Part shown: positions 24,261 to 31,121 of the stretch, in pieces
Position numbering within the stretch: the first letter of the stretch is position 1
Layout of the letters: the number at the start of each line of letters is the position of its first letter
NCBI GenBank assembly: GCA_900555675.1
Contig: UNSN01000007.1
Coordinates: 1 to 31,121 of the forward strand
DNA length: 31,121 nucleotides
Origin: Candidatus Saccharimonadota bacterium
Lineage (GTDB): Bacteria > Patescibacteriota > Saccharimonadia > Saccharimonadales > Saccharimonadaceae
Direction: 5' to 3'
Position numbers and translations under genes: made by a program
Notes under the pieces: generated by a model
The model's input: only the letters and a program-made list of their open reading frames with translations
Database searches by the model: none
What the model was told of the DNA's origin: nothing

Positions 24261-26039
24261 TTACTCCCTTGTTGCCCTCAAAACTTCGTCCACGGTGGTG
24301 ATCCCGCGCAGTGATTTAATAAGTCCGTCCATCTGCATTGTCACCATGCCTTCGGAAATCGCTTGATCTTGAATATCGTTGCTGGTGGCGTTGGCGGTAA
24401 TCATTTTTTGGATAGGGATGGATATGCCAAGAACCTCGTAAATGCCAACGCGACCCTTGAATCCGTTATGTCCACACTCGTCACAGCCTTCTGGATTCGG
24501 TCGCCATAATCGTTCAATTCCTGAATCTGTTGACCCCATGGGCGTGTCGCCACCAATTTTATCCTCAAAAGCCTGCTCTTCGAGGTTGTGAATTTTTTTA
24601 ATCGACTCGGTGTTTATCTTAAACATTTCGGCAATATACTTTATTTCTTCTTCGTTTGGAGTATATTCTTGTCGACAGTTCATGCAAAGTCGCCTAACTA
24701 GTCGCTGTCCGATCACCGCCTTCACTGTTGAAGCGATCAAAAATGGTTCAATTCCCATATCCAGCAGACGTGGCAAACATGTCGCAGCGTTGTTTGTGTG
24801 CAGAGTGGAAAATACCAAGTGTCCAGTAAGAGCCGCTTGAACGCCAAGGTTTGCGGTTTCGCCGTCGCGAATTTCTCCAACCATAATGATGTTTGGATCT
24901 TGGCGAAGTAACGCCCTTAATCCTGAAGCGAAGGTCATTCCGGCCTTGGCGTTGGTCTGAGTTTGATTGACTCCTGGGATTTTATATTCTACTGGGTCTT
25001 CAATCGTAGAGATATTGACGTCTGGGGTGTTGAGTTCCGACAAGACACTAAACAAACTGGTTGATTTTCCCGATCCAGTTGGCCCAGTAACCAAAATCAT
25101 ACCGTTAGGCTGCGCCATAGCATCTTTTACTGTCGTAAGAGATAGCCCCCAATAGCCCAGCTGATCCAATTTTACGGCTTGATTTGACTCATCCAAAATA
25201 CGCATAACTACTTTTTCGCCATCGGCAATTGGTAGAGTTGAAACTCGAAAGGCGTATTTTTTTCCTGAAACCTGTATCTTAAATCGGCCGTCTTGCGGCA
25301 CGCGGCGTTCGTCGATTTTTAGGTTGGAGAGAATTTTAATGCGGCTTACTAAAGCACCGTGAACGTTTCTTGGCAATTTGTTAACTTCCTTCAAGACACC
25401 GTCAATTCGATAGCGAACCTGAACATAGTCTTCGCGCGGCTCAATGTGAATGTCAGAAGCGTTGGATTTTATGGCGTACTCCAGTAGTAAATTAACAGTT
25501 TGAGCAATTGGTGAGTTCTCCGCAAAATCATCCTGACTAACGTTTTGGTCTTCGGCAGAAGCGTCTTTCTGCACCGCAATGACTTCGTCAAGCTCGGCAT
25601 TGATATTACCGCGATAATTTTCCAAACAGTCCAAAATGTTGCTTTTTGTCGCCAGGAAAACCTTGGTGTTGTAGCCAATTTCTTTCTGAATAAAGTTCAA
25701 CGCCTGCACGTCGTCTGGATCTTCCATCGCAAGCGATAAGCTGTCGTCCTCATTTTTCTCAAAAAGCACAACATTATATTGACGCGCGATATGTTCAGGA
25801 ATTCGTTTCAACACATCTTCGGGAATATCCTTTGGCTCAATTCGCACGAAAGGCACGCCGATATAATCGCCGATCAACTTTGTCAAATCTTCCTCAGAAA
25901 TGACTTTTTGCTCAATAGCGGTTTCTTGCAATGTTTGCTTCGACCGTTCAGCGATCAATTTCAAATCAGCAAGCTGCGGCTCATCAACAACCCCACCTTG
26001 TTTCAGAATGATCTCAATTGTCTGGTCTGAAACACGCAT
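24261..26039 (-). CDS. pilB: Type IV pilus assembly ATPase PilB
   Basis: Hexameric extension motor of the pilus. The 592-residue protein has an N-terminal MshEN-type domain (about 1-150), then the GspE/PilB ATPase: SDIHIEPR, Walker A GPTGSGKST near residue 319, the Asp box IEDPVEYKIPGVNQTQ, Walker B-region LLRQDPNIIMVGEIRD, and the His box HLVFSTLHTNNA. A zinc-binding insert is present with CMNC and CDECGH. The length is normal for PilB and longer than PilT. It is the first gene of the pilus operon and diverges from tsaE. A retraction ATPase (PilT) is not in the window. Confidence 0.97.
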   Translation of the reverse strand: MRVSDQTIEIILKQGGVVDEPQLADLKLIAERSKQTLQETAIEQKVISEEDLTKLIGDYIGVPFVRIEPKDIPEDVLKRIPEHIARQYNVVLFEKNEDDSLSLAMEDPDDVQALNFIQKEIGYNTKVFLATKSNILDCLENYRGNINAELDEVIAVQKDASAEDQNVSQDDFAENSPIAQTVNLLLEYAIKSNASDIHIEPREDYVQVRYRIDGVLKEVNKLPRNVHGALVSRIKILSNLKIDERRVPQDGRFKIQVSGKKYAFRVSTLPIADGEKVVMRILDESNQAVKLDQLGYWGLSLTTVKDAMAQPNGMILVTGPTGSGKSTSLFSVLSELNTPDVNISTIEDPVEYKIPGVNQTQTNAKAGMTFASGLRALLRQDPNIIMVGEIRDGETANLGVQAALTGHLVFSTLHTNNAATCLPRLLDMGIEPFLIASTVKAVIGQRLVRRLCMNCRQEYTPNEEEIKYIAEMFKINTESIKKIHNLEEQAFEDKIGGDTPMGSTDSGIERLWRPNPEGCDECGHNGFKGRVGIYEVLGISIPIQKMITANATSNDIQDQAISEGMVTMQMDGLIKSLRGITTVDEVLRATRE

Positions 26040-26060
26040 AACTCTTATGTTTATTGTACT

Positions 26061-26066
26061 ATTATC
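26061..26066 (-). promoter_or_regulatory. Likely -10 box of the pilB operon
   Basis: Reads GATAAT on the minus strand, 21 bases before the pilB ATG. An alternative is TACAAT (26053-26058), 13 bases before it. Both leave a leader with a weak AAGAG site. The region is shared with the opposing tsaE promoter. Confidence 0.5.
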
Positions 26067-26087
26067 GCCAAAAAAAAGCTAGCATAG

Positions 26088-26093
26088 TATAAT
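26088..26093 (+). promoter_or_regulatory. -10 box of tsaE
   Basis: TATAAT, ending six bases before a GTG start at 26100, with no ribosome site. Leaderless initiation at GTG is predicted. Confidence 0.72.
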
Positions 26094-26099
26094 AAAAGA

Positions 26100-26558
26100 G
26101 TGAATATTTCTGGTGAAGAGAAAATGCGAGAATTGGGCGCGGCAATTGGTCGGGCTGTTTCTGGTGGGGAAGTCCTGGAATTGGTCGGTGATATTGGCGC
26201 GGGGAAAACTACATTGACGAAGGGAATTGCGCAAGCTTTAGAGATCAACGAGCCAGTTCAGAGTCCAACTTTCACGATTTCGCGCGTGTACGATTCACCT
26301 CGCGGTCTGAGTTTGGCGCATTACGATTTTTATAGGCTGGGAAATGCTGGAATTATGAGCGAGGAGATTCGCGAAGTGGCGGCTTCTAATTTGGTGGTTG
26401 TAGTTGAATGGGCTGGCGCTGTTGACGATGCATTGCCGAGTGATCGATTGGCGATAAAAATTACCGCGACTAGCGAAGAAGGGCGGCTTGTAGAATTTTA
26501 TCCTGGCGGCAAAAAATCTGATGAACTTTTGAGAAAAATAAAGGAGAATATGGCGTGA
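26100..26558 (+). CDS. tsaE: tRNA threonylcarbamoyladenosine (t6A) biosynthesis ATPase TsaE
   Basis: TsaE is the ATPase that, with TsaB, TsaD and TsaC/Sua5, makes t6A at position 37 of tRNAs reading ANN codons. The 152-residue protein has Walker A GDIGAGKTT (residues 30-38), the family motif SPTFTISRVYD, LAHYDFYRLG, and VVEWAGA. The start is GTG. It overlaps tsaB by four bases (GTGA), so the two t6A genes are coupled. tsaD and tsaC are not in this window. Confidence 0.95.
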   Translation: MNISGEEKMRELGAAIGRAVSGGEVLELVGDIGAGKTTLTKGIAQALEINEPVQSPTFTISRVYDSPRGLSLAHYDFYRLGNAGIMSEEIREVAASNLVVVVEWAGAVDDALPSDRLAIKITATSEEGRLVEFYPGGKKSDELLRKIKENMA

Positions 26559-26929
26559 TAATTTTATTAGACACTTCAACATCAACATGTTTTTTGACAA
26601 TAGTCAATGGAGAAAATCGTCAGGATTTTGAGTGGGAAGCTGGGCGAACGCTGGCACGGAATTTGTTGAAATTCTTGGAAGAAAAGACTGGCGATTTACA
26701 TCTGATAAGCGGCATTGGCGTGATGAAAGGGCCAGGAAGTTTTACGGGGCTGAGAATTGGTTTGACGGTTGCGAATACGCTGGCGGACAGCTTGAATATT
26801 CCTATTGTTGGCGCGATGGGTGACAATTGGCGTGATTTGGCTTTGGATAAATTACGTTCTGGCGAGAATGAAAAAATTGTTATGCCAGAGTACGGTGCTA
26901 CTGCGAATATCACTGCGCCGCGAAAATAA
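26555..26929 (+). CDS. tsaB: Short TsaB-like t6A protein
   Basis: TsaB is the partner that dimerises with TsaD in t6A synthesis. The sequence starts IILLDTSTSTCFLTIV, carries the TsaB signature VMKGPGSFTGLRIGLTVANTLADSLNIP, and ends with PEYGATANITAPRK, which resembles a normal TsaB C-terminus. At 124 residues it is little more than half the usual 220 or so. The ASKHA N-terminal lobe is kept and most of the second lobe is missing, with no frameshift or leftover frame visible. This looks like a stable reduced form rather than a broken gene. Start GTG, with AAGGAG eight bases upstream. Confidence 0.87.
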   Translation: MIILLDTSTSTCFLTIVNGENRQDFEWEAGRTLARNLLKFLEEKTGDLHLISGIGVMKGPGSFTGLRIGLTVANTLADSLNIPIVGAMGDNWRDLALDKLRSGENEKIVMPEYGATANITAPRK

Positions 26930-26941
26930 TTTTTATCGCTC

Positions 26942-26980
26942 AAACCGTCAAAACCGTGTATAATTAAATTACGGCGGTTT
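26942..26980 (+). promoter_or_regulatory. rny promoter with repeated AAACCG sites
   Basis: TATAAT at 26959-26964 lies between AAACCGT direct repeats (26942-26948, 26951-26957, nine bases apart) and an inverted copy CGGTTT (26975-26980). The layout looks like an operator around the -10. The inverted pair followed by a T-rich stretch could instead be a weak terminator of tsaB. Confidence 0.5.
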
Positions 26981-27059
26981 GTGATTTTTGATTCGCCGAA
27001 TTAGATAGTTTGAAGTTGATTGGCTGTTGATATTTTTCCTTGAGACGAACACTCAGGGG
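26967..27059 (+). promoter_or_regulatory. Structured 5' leader of rny
   Basis: Two possible RNA hairpins. The first is CGGCG (26972-26976) with CGCCG (26994-26998), extended by AATT/AATT in the DNA. The second is CCTTGAG (27038-27044) with CTCAGGG (27052-27058) and a seven-base ACGAACA loop, ending 13 bases before the ribosome site. The leader of about 110 bases is the longest in the window. Confidence 0.5.
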
Positions 27060-27082
27060 CGGCTGATCGGAAAGGAATGATA

Positions 27083-28573
27083 ATGATAGAAGTAATTATT
27101 GCCGCGGCTGTTGGAGCTGGCGCGGGTGTTGCTGGCCTTGTTGGATATCAGCGAACTCGTCAAATTAACGGTAAAAATCAGATTGAGCGAGATCTGGCAG
27201 ATGCGAAAACTAAGGCGAGCGACATTGTCCTAAAGGCTAAGGACGAAGCGCTTAAGATTGAAAACGAGCGTCGCAAGGAATGGCAAAAGACCGAAAATCG
27301 TTTGGCGGATCGCGAGAAGACTCTGGACAATAAATTGGAGGAGCTTGATCGACGAGCAGAAAAGTTGCGCGCACATGAGGATGAAGTTGATAATCTTAAG
27401 AATGAAATTCGCGACATCCGCTCCAGGCAGCAGGAGAAATTGGAAAAAATCGCTGGATTGAAGAAAAAAGACGCTGCCGACAAGTTGATGCAGATGACTG
27501 AGCGTGACATTAAGCAAGACTTGGTCGGTTTGGTGTCAAAGCTACAACATGACGCAATGGATGATGCTGAAGAACGGGCGCAAATGATCCTAGTGACTGC
27601 AATGGAACGAATGAGTAGTGAAGTTACCGCTGAGCGCACCGTGACTGCCGTTAAGTTGACAGATGATGAGATGAAGGGTCGAATTATTGGTAAGGAGGGG
27701 CGTAATATTCAGGCGCTACAGCGTGAAACTGGCGTCGATATTTTAGTTGACGACACACCTGGCATGATTATTTTGTCGAGTTTTGATCCTGTTCGCCGAC
27801 AAGTGGCTCGCTTGAGTCTTGAAATGCTAATGAAAGACGGTCGTATTCATCCTGCGCGCATTGAAGAGGTTGTTGCCAAGGCTAAGAAACAGATTGAAAA
27901 AGAGGTTCGACAAGCTGGTGAAGATGCTATGCGCGAAACTGGCGTGGTTGGGATTCCGAAGGAGATGTTGCTGCTTCTTGGTGAGCTGAAATTCCGTACC
28001 AGTTTTGGGCAGAACGTTTTGAAGCATTCGACTGAGATGGCACAAATTGCTGGAATGATTGCTGAAGAAATCGGCGCGGATGTGCGCATTACGAAGATTG
28101 CTACACTTCTCCATGATGTCGGTAAGGCGGTGTCGCATAAAATTGAGGGCAAGCACCATCACATTGGGGCGGAATTGGCTCGTAAATATGGCATGGATGA
28201 GAGAATTGTTCACGCAATCGAAGCACACCACGATGATATCGAAGCGACAACTCCAGAGGCAATTATTGTTCGAGTCTGCGACGCGGCTTCGGCTGCACGT
28301 CCAGGTGCGCGTAATGTTTCTGCTGAAAACTTTGCAGAGCGAATGCGCGATTTGGAAAATGTCGCTACGAGCTTTGAGGGAATTGATAAAGCTTACGCGA
28401 TTTCTGCTGGTCGTGAAGTTCGTGTGATTGTGAAACCTCAGACGATTGACGATTTGTCGGCGATTAAATTGGCGCGAGATATTGCGACGAAAATTGAGTC
28501 GACAATGCAATATCCTGGCACGATTAAGGTTAACGTGATTCGCGAAACGCGAGCAATTGAGTTTGCTAAATAA
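27083..28573 (+). CDS. rny: Ribonuclease Y
   Basis: Membrane-anchored endoribonuclease that starts mRNA decay in many bacteria lacking RNase E. The start chosen is the ATG at 27083, with AAGGA six bases upstream; the ATG at 27077 directly touches that site. The 496 residues have one N-terminal helix (about 3-19), a long charged coiled coil (about 30-135), a KH RNA-binding domain (about 185-245, GRIIGKEGRNIQALQRETGV), and an HD phosphodiesterase domain with LLHDVGKA (H344-D345) and EAHHDDIEA. Normal length. It is followed by a Nudix gene and gpmA, joined by TAATG overlaps, so the three are one operon. Confidence 0.98.
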   Translation: MIEVIIAAAVGAGAGVAGLVGYQRTRQINGKNQIERDLADAKTKASDIVLKAKDEALKIENERRKEWQKTENRLADREKTLDNKLEELDRRAEKLRAHEDEVDNLKNEIRDIRSRQQEKLEKIAGLKKKDAADKLMQMTERDIKQDLVGLVSKLQHDAMDDAEERAQMILVTAMERMSSEVTAERTVTAVKLTDDEMKGRIIGKEGRNIQALQRETGVDILVDDTPGMIILSSFDPVRRQVARLSLEMLMKDGRIHPARIEEVVAKAKKQIEKEVRQAGEDAMRETGVVGIPKEMLLLLGELKFRTSFGQNVLKHSTEMAQIAGMIAEEIGADVRITKIATLLHDVGKAVSHKIEGKHHHIGAELARKYGMDERIVHAIEAHHDDIEATTPEAIIVRVCDAASAARPGARNVSAENFAERMRDLENVATSFEGIDKAYAISAGREVRVIVKPQTIDDLSAIKLARDIATKIESTMQYPGTIKVNVIRETRAIEFAK

Positions 28574-29100
28574 TGAAATTTACAGATGAAGAGCGACGCG
28601 CTTGGTTGGCAAGTTTGGACAGGCGTTTTTCTAGTGCGGCGGTGTTGATTGAAAATGAGCAGGGCGAACTATTGATCGTCAAGGCTGGTTATAAAGACCA
28701 TTGGTCGCTGCCTGGTGGCATTGTTGACGCTGGAGAATCTCCGCTGGAAGCGGCGGTGCGCGAGGTGAAAGAAGAAGTTGATATTCAAGTTGACCCTAAG
28801 AATTTGAAGCTTGCAATGGTCGCTTCGCGTCATTCTGATGAATTTTTGACACATCAATTTGTGTTTTTTACGAAGTTAGAAAACGATGCTTTTTCTGAGA
28901 TAAAGTTGCAGGAATCGGAAATTGTGGCTAGTAAATTTATTGCCAAAAATGAGGTTGATTTTGAAGATATGTCGCTGCTCTGGGCAATCAGATTTTGGGC
29001 AATTGATAAATTCGGTTATGTAAATACGAAAATTATTGATAATGATGGCGTGAAAAAAGAAGTTGTAGATTTTTTTGCGCCGATGATTGGAGGGAAATAA
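28573..29100 (+). CDS. Nudix hydrolase
   Basis: Nudix enzymes hydrolyse nucleoside diphosphates linked to another group. The 175-residue protein has a complete Nudix box from G49, GIVDAGESPLEAAVREVKEE, with the metal-binding REVKEE core. Before it, WSLPGG and ENEQGELLIVKAG are typical. The remainder (FLTHQFVFFTKLE, ESEIVASKFI) gives no substrate-specific signature, so nucleotide-sugar, ADP-ribose, dinucleotide or RNA-cap substrates all remain possible. It overlaps rny and gpmA by one base each (TAATG). Its link to RNase Y makes a role in nucleotide or RNA-end clean-up attractive but unproven. Confidence 0.92.
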   Translation: MKFTDEERRAWLASLDRRFSSAAVLIENEQGELLIVKAGYKDHWSLPGGIVDAGESPLEAAVREVKEEVDIQVDPKNLKLAMVASRHSDEFLTHQFVFFTKLENDAFSEIKLQESEIVASKFIAKNEVDFEDMSLLWAIRFWAIDKFGYVNTKIIDNDGVKKEVVDFFAPMIGGK

Positions 29101-29735
29101 TGGGAATATTAGTTATTAGTCGGCACGGTGAGAGTGAGTGGAATCTGCTCGGCAAGTGGACTGGCTGGACAGATGTTAATTTGACGGAAAAGGGCCGTAA
29201 TGACACCGTGCGATTGGGTGCTTTATTGAAAGGTCTGTCGTTCAATGAGGCTTACACTTCGTCATTAAAACGTACACAACAAACTTTGGCTGCGCTACTC
29301 GAAGGTTGTGGCGTCGAAAATCTACCAACAACGCATGCAGCTGAATTAAACGAGCGTGATTATGGTGATTTGACTGGAAAAAATAAATGGGAAGTTAAAG
29401 CGGAGATTGGCGAAGAGGCTTTTAATGGCATTCGACGCGGTTGGGATTATCCAGTGCCGGGCGGCGAAACTTTGAAGGATGTTTATGCGCGGGTTGTTCC
29501 ATATTTTGAGCAAGAGATTTTGCCGAAATTGCAGAATGATGAGAATATTCTATTGGTGGCTCACGGCAATTCTATTCGGGCTTTAATTAAACATCTTGAT
29601 CAAGTTCCAGAGGCTGAGATGGCGAATGTAGAAATGCCGTTTGGTCAATTGCTGGTTTATACGTTCGAGCCCGGTCAATCTTTGCCAATCAGAAAAGAAG
29701 TGCTGTCGGTTGAGATTGAAGCCGTGAATGCTTAA
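29100..29735 (+). CDS. gpmA: 2,3-bisphosphoglycerate-dependent phosphoglycerate mutase
   Basis: Interconverts 3- and 2-phosphoglycerate in glycolysis through a phosphohistidine. The 211 residues start with LVISRHGESEWN (catalytic His9), followed by GKWTGWTDVNLTEKG, TSSLKRTQQTL, the dPGM motif LNERDYGDLTGKNK, RGWDYPVPGGETLKDVY, and the second His in LLVAHGNSIRALIKHL. These are the features of the cofactor-dependent GpmA group rather than general histidine phosphatases. It is slightly shorter than E. coli GpmA (about 250). It is the last gene of the rny operon and converges with the Nudix-kinase gene, whose end it overlaps by three bases. Confidence 0.95.
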   Translation: MGILVISRHGESEWNLLGKWTGWTDVNLTEKGRNDTVRLGALLKGLSFNEAYTSSLKRTQQTLAALLEGCGVENLPTTHAAELNERDYGDLTGKNKWEVKAEIGEEAFNGIRRGWDYPVPGGETLKDVYARVVPYFEQEILPKLQNDENILLVAHGNSIRALIKHLDQVPEAEMANVEMPFGQLLVYTFEPGQSLPIRKEVLSVEIEAVNA

Positions 29736-31075
29736 ATAGTTGTATATATTTCGTATGCACTTAACGCTGACAAAAATTGTTGAAATCTAAGAGTGTCGTC
29801 GCCATGATATGGCCACGTTGCATGGTTTAGCCAGAAACCCATTAAGGTTAGGCAGTGATCTAAATTTATTTCTTTGTAGTAGTTTGAAATATTATGACCG
29901 CTTTTATGTAGGTCTATTAATAGGCTAGTGATGTCGCTACCGGATTCTCCAGGTCCAGACCAACTCCAGTCGATTAACTTAGTGCCGCGTTTGGGGTGCC
30001 AAGCCATATTTGATTGTCGAATGTCGTGATGACAAAAAACTAATTTTTTTATATCGCTATGTCGACCTCCGGCATTTAGTAAGGCGGGTAAGTCTGCCAA
30101 TAATTTCTTAGTCATATTTTGGCTATGGGGCGTTAATCTGTCTAAGAATCCTAATGACAACTCTCTCAATTTAGCTATTTTCTGCTCGTCTAACGAAGCC
30201 CACCCTTCTTTGATAAAACTATCGCGTGACGATTCGATGTCAAAAGTATCGGGCGGCAATGGTATATTTTCCAACTCGTCAAATTTTTCCTTTGCTGATT
30301 TGACATAAGCGTCTAGAGTTTCGTTCTTTGCTCGCCATAGCCAACCTTCGTTGGACGTCATTGTCTCCATGATGAAAGTGTCATCGTCTCGCAATATTGA
30401 TCTGTGTGGAATTCCACTATATCCATGACATCGCAGATAGGACATCGTGAACGCTTCTTTTCTCATATATTGGCGCAGTCTATTTCGCTTAATATCATCG
30501 TATCTAGTCGATGTTCGCTTAATAAATACCGAATGATTATTTTTTGTGGCGATAATTTTGTCGTATTGCATATGACCGCCGTTAATATTGCGATAATTTT
30601 CGGAAAACGCTGCTATCTTAATTAGCGACCGACAAGACAAATAATCAATAGCTCTGGCTACTATTTCATCATGTGATGCGTATAATTTAGGCAAATTATT
30701 GAGTGGTAGCCAGGCTGCGTCAATGGCATCGTCTCGTCCTGACACCTCTGATAGTTCGTTGACTATGAACAGATACACACTGGTTTCGATCCATGACGTC
30801 TGGCTGTTGCGTGGATCGTTAACCAGCCCTTTGTATATTAATATTGGATTGTCACTAATTATCGTTTCAGTTTCTTCTTTTGTTTCGCGAATTGCTGCCG
30901 TAAAGGAATCCTCTTCAGGGTTAACGAATCCTCCAGGTAGTGCCCATTCTCCGCTAGACCGTTTTATCAAAAGGATTTTTTGTGCGATTGGGCTGATTAT
31001 CACACTGTCTGCAGTATAATTTGGACCGTCATACCATAATTTACGATTCATAGATATTGGCATTGTTTTTTTCAT
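29732..31075 (-). CDS. Fusion of Nudix hydrolase and APH-type kinase
   Basis: The 447-residue protein has two enzyme domains. The N-terminal half (about 15-155) is a Nudix domain with GGFVNPEEDSFTAAIRETKE (box from G49) and the segment DDAIDAAWLPLNNLPKLYASHDEI, similar to ADP-ribose pyrophosphatase and NadM/NrtR-type Nudix domains. The C-terminal half (about 170-447) is an aminoglycoside-phosphotransferase/choline-kinase-like kinase, with VFIKR (ATP lysine), RKEAF (partner Glu), the Brenner motif HHDIRQSN (H349, D351, N356) and the metal site KLIDWSWSGPG. Both domains keep their catalytic residues. The substrate is unknown. The start overlaps the stop of an upstream gene (ATGA), which supports this ATG. 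Confidence 0.87.
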   Translation of the reverse strand: MKKTMPISMNRKLWYDGPNYTADSVIISPIAQKILLIKRSSGEWALPGGFVNPEEDSFTAAIRETKEETETIISDNPILIYKGLVNDPRNSQTSWIETSVYLFIVNELSEVSGRDDAIDAAWLPLNNLPKLYASHDEIVARAIDYLSCRSLIKIAAFSENYRNINGGHMQYDKIIATKNNHSVFIKRTSTRYDDIKRNRLRQYMRKEAFTMSYLRCHGYSGIPHRSILRDDDTFIMETMTSNEGWLWRAKNETLDAYVKSAKEKFDELENIPLPPDTFDIESSRDSFIKEGWASLDEQKIAKLRELSLGFLDRLTPHSQNMTKKLLADLPALLNAGGRHSDIKKLVFCHHDIRQSNMAWHPKRGTKLIDWSWSGPGESGSDITSLLIDLHKSGHNISNYYKEINLDHCLTLMGFWLNHATWPYHGDDTLRFQQFLSALSAYEIYTTI

Positions 31076-31121
31076 ACAGTAGCTAGAGTGTTGTTTAGTG
31101 CCTTCTCTGCCAAAGCTGCTT
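31072..31121 (-). CDS. 3' end of a gene coupled to the Nudix-kinase gene
   Basis: On the minus strand the frame entering from the right edge reads AALAEKALNNTLATV and stops at TGA, which overlaps the ATG of the next gene (ATGA). The same four-base overlap joins other operon genes here, and the residues look like the end of an amphipathic helix. Only 15 codons are visible, so no function can be given. Confidence 0.6.
   Translation of the reverse strand, partial: AALAEKALNNTLATV

Noticed and set aside
27178..28510. Long minus-strand frames opposite rny
   Set aside because: Shadows of rny: Ser/Arg-rich or His/Asn-rich nonsense composition and no start signals.
1..31121. UGA recoded to glycine, as in Gracilibacteria and SR1
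   Set aside because: UGA ends several genes at exactly the expected place (DUF192 gene, tsaE, pilN, pilO), and the conserved proteins have no in-frame UGA.
1..31121. Mobile elements or prophage
   Set aside because: No transposase, integrase, terminal inverted repeats or phage structural genes were seen, and core genes run through the whole window.

Overview
The window looks like chromosomal DNA of a Candidatus Saccharibacteria (TM7, Patescibacteria/CPR) bacterium. The evidence is the combination of a type IV pilus operon of pilB-pilC-pilM-pilN-pilO type ending in a PRC-barrel protein, a ComEC without its metallo-beta-lactamase domain, a half-length TsaB, a surface protein with lamin-tail domains and CPEGxFRNxxTGRCKKI-type repeats, very tight gene packing, and UGA used as a normal stop. 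Genus and species cannot be fixed from this sequence alone.

Layout. 1-796: 3' end of an unrecognised, probably exported protein. 814-4038: dnaK and dnaJ as two separate units, carrying three CIRCE operators (HrcA binding sites). 4099-7299: a 1066-residue multi-pass membrane protein of unknown function. 7323-8746: a retropepsin-like/RimK ATP-grasp pair. 8771-9738: a DUF192 protein and a small membrane protein. 9786-9862: tRNA-Lys(UUU). 9927-11377: comEC, interrupted by a frameshift. 11425-16182: yebC, a lamin-tail surface protein, then ruvC, ruvA and ruvB. 16295-17131: a bPH2-domain membrane protein. 17136-17528 (-): a type IV pilin. 17596-19872: recA, a 2H phosphoesterase and recX. 19869-26039 (-): the pilus operon. 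26100-26929: tsaE and a short tsaB. 27083-29735: rny, a Nudix hydrolase and gpmA. 29732-31075 (-): a Nudix-kinase fusion. 31072-31121 (-): the tail of one more gene.

Pilus motor and alignment proteins, a pilin, ComEC, RecA, RecX and RuvABC lie within about 16 kb. Together they make a coherent DNA-uptake and recombination neighbourhood, and pili may also serve attachment to a host cell. The heat-shock part is a textbook HrcA/CIRCE arrangement.

The most striking genome-scale pattern is promoter placement. Twelve genes have a TATAAT-like -10 box whose end lies 6-9 bases before the start codon (exactly 6 in nine of them) and no Shine-Dalgarno site, which predicts leaderless mRNAs. Genes with real leaders (dnaK, yebC, recA, rny, the surface protein) and genes inside operons use clear Shine-Dalgarno sequences or ATGA/TAATG/GTGA overlaps. 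No gene-free stretch exceeds 300 bases. No CRISPR array, insertion sequence, integrase or prophage gene was seen.
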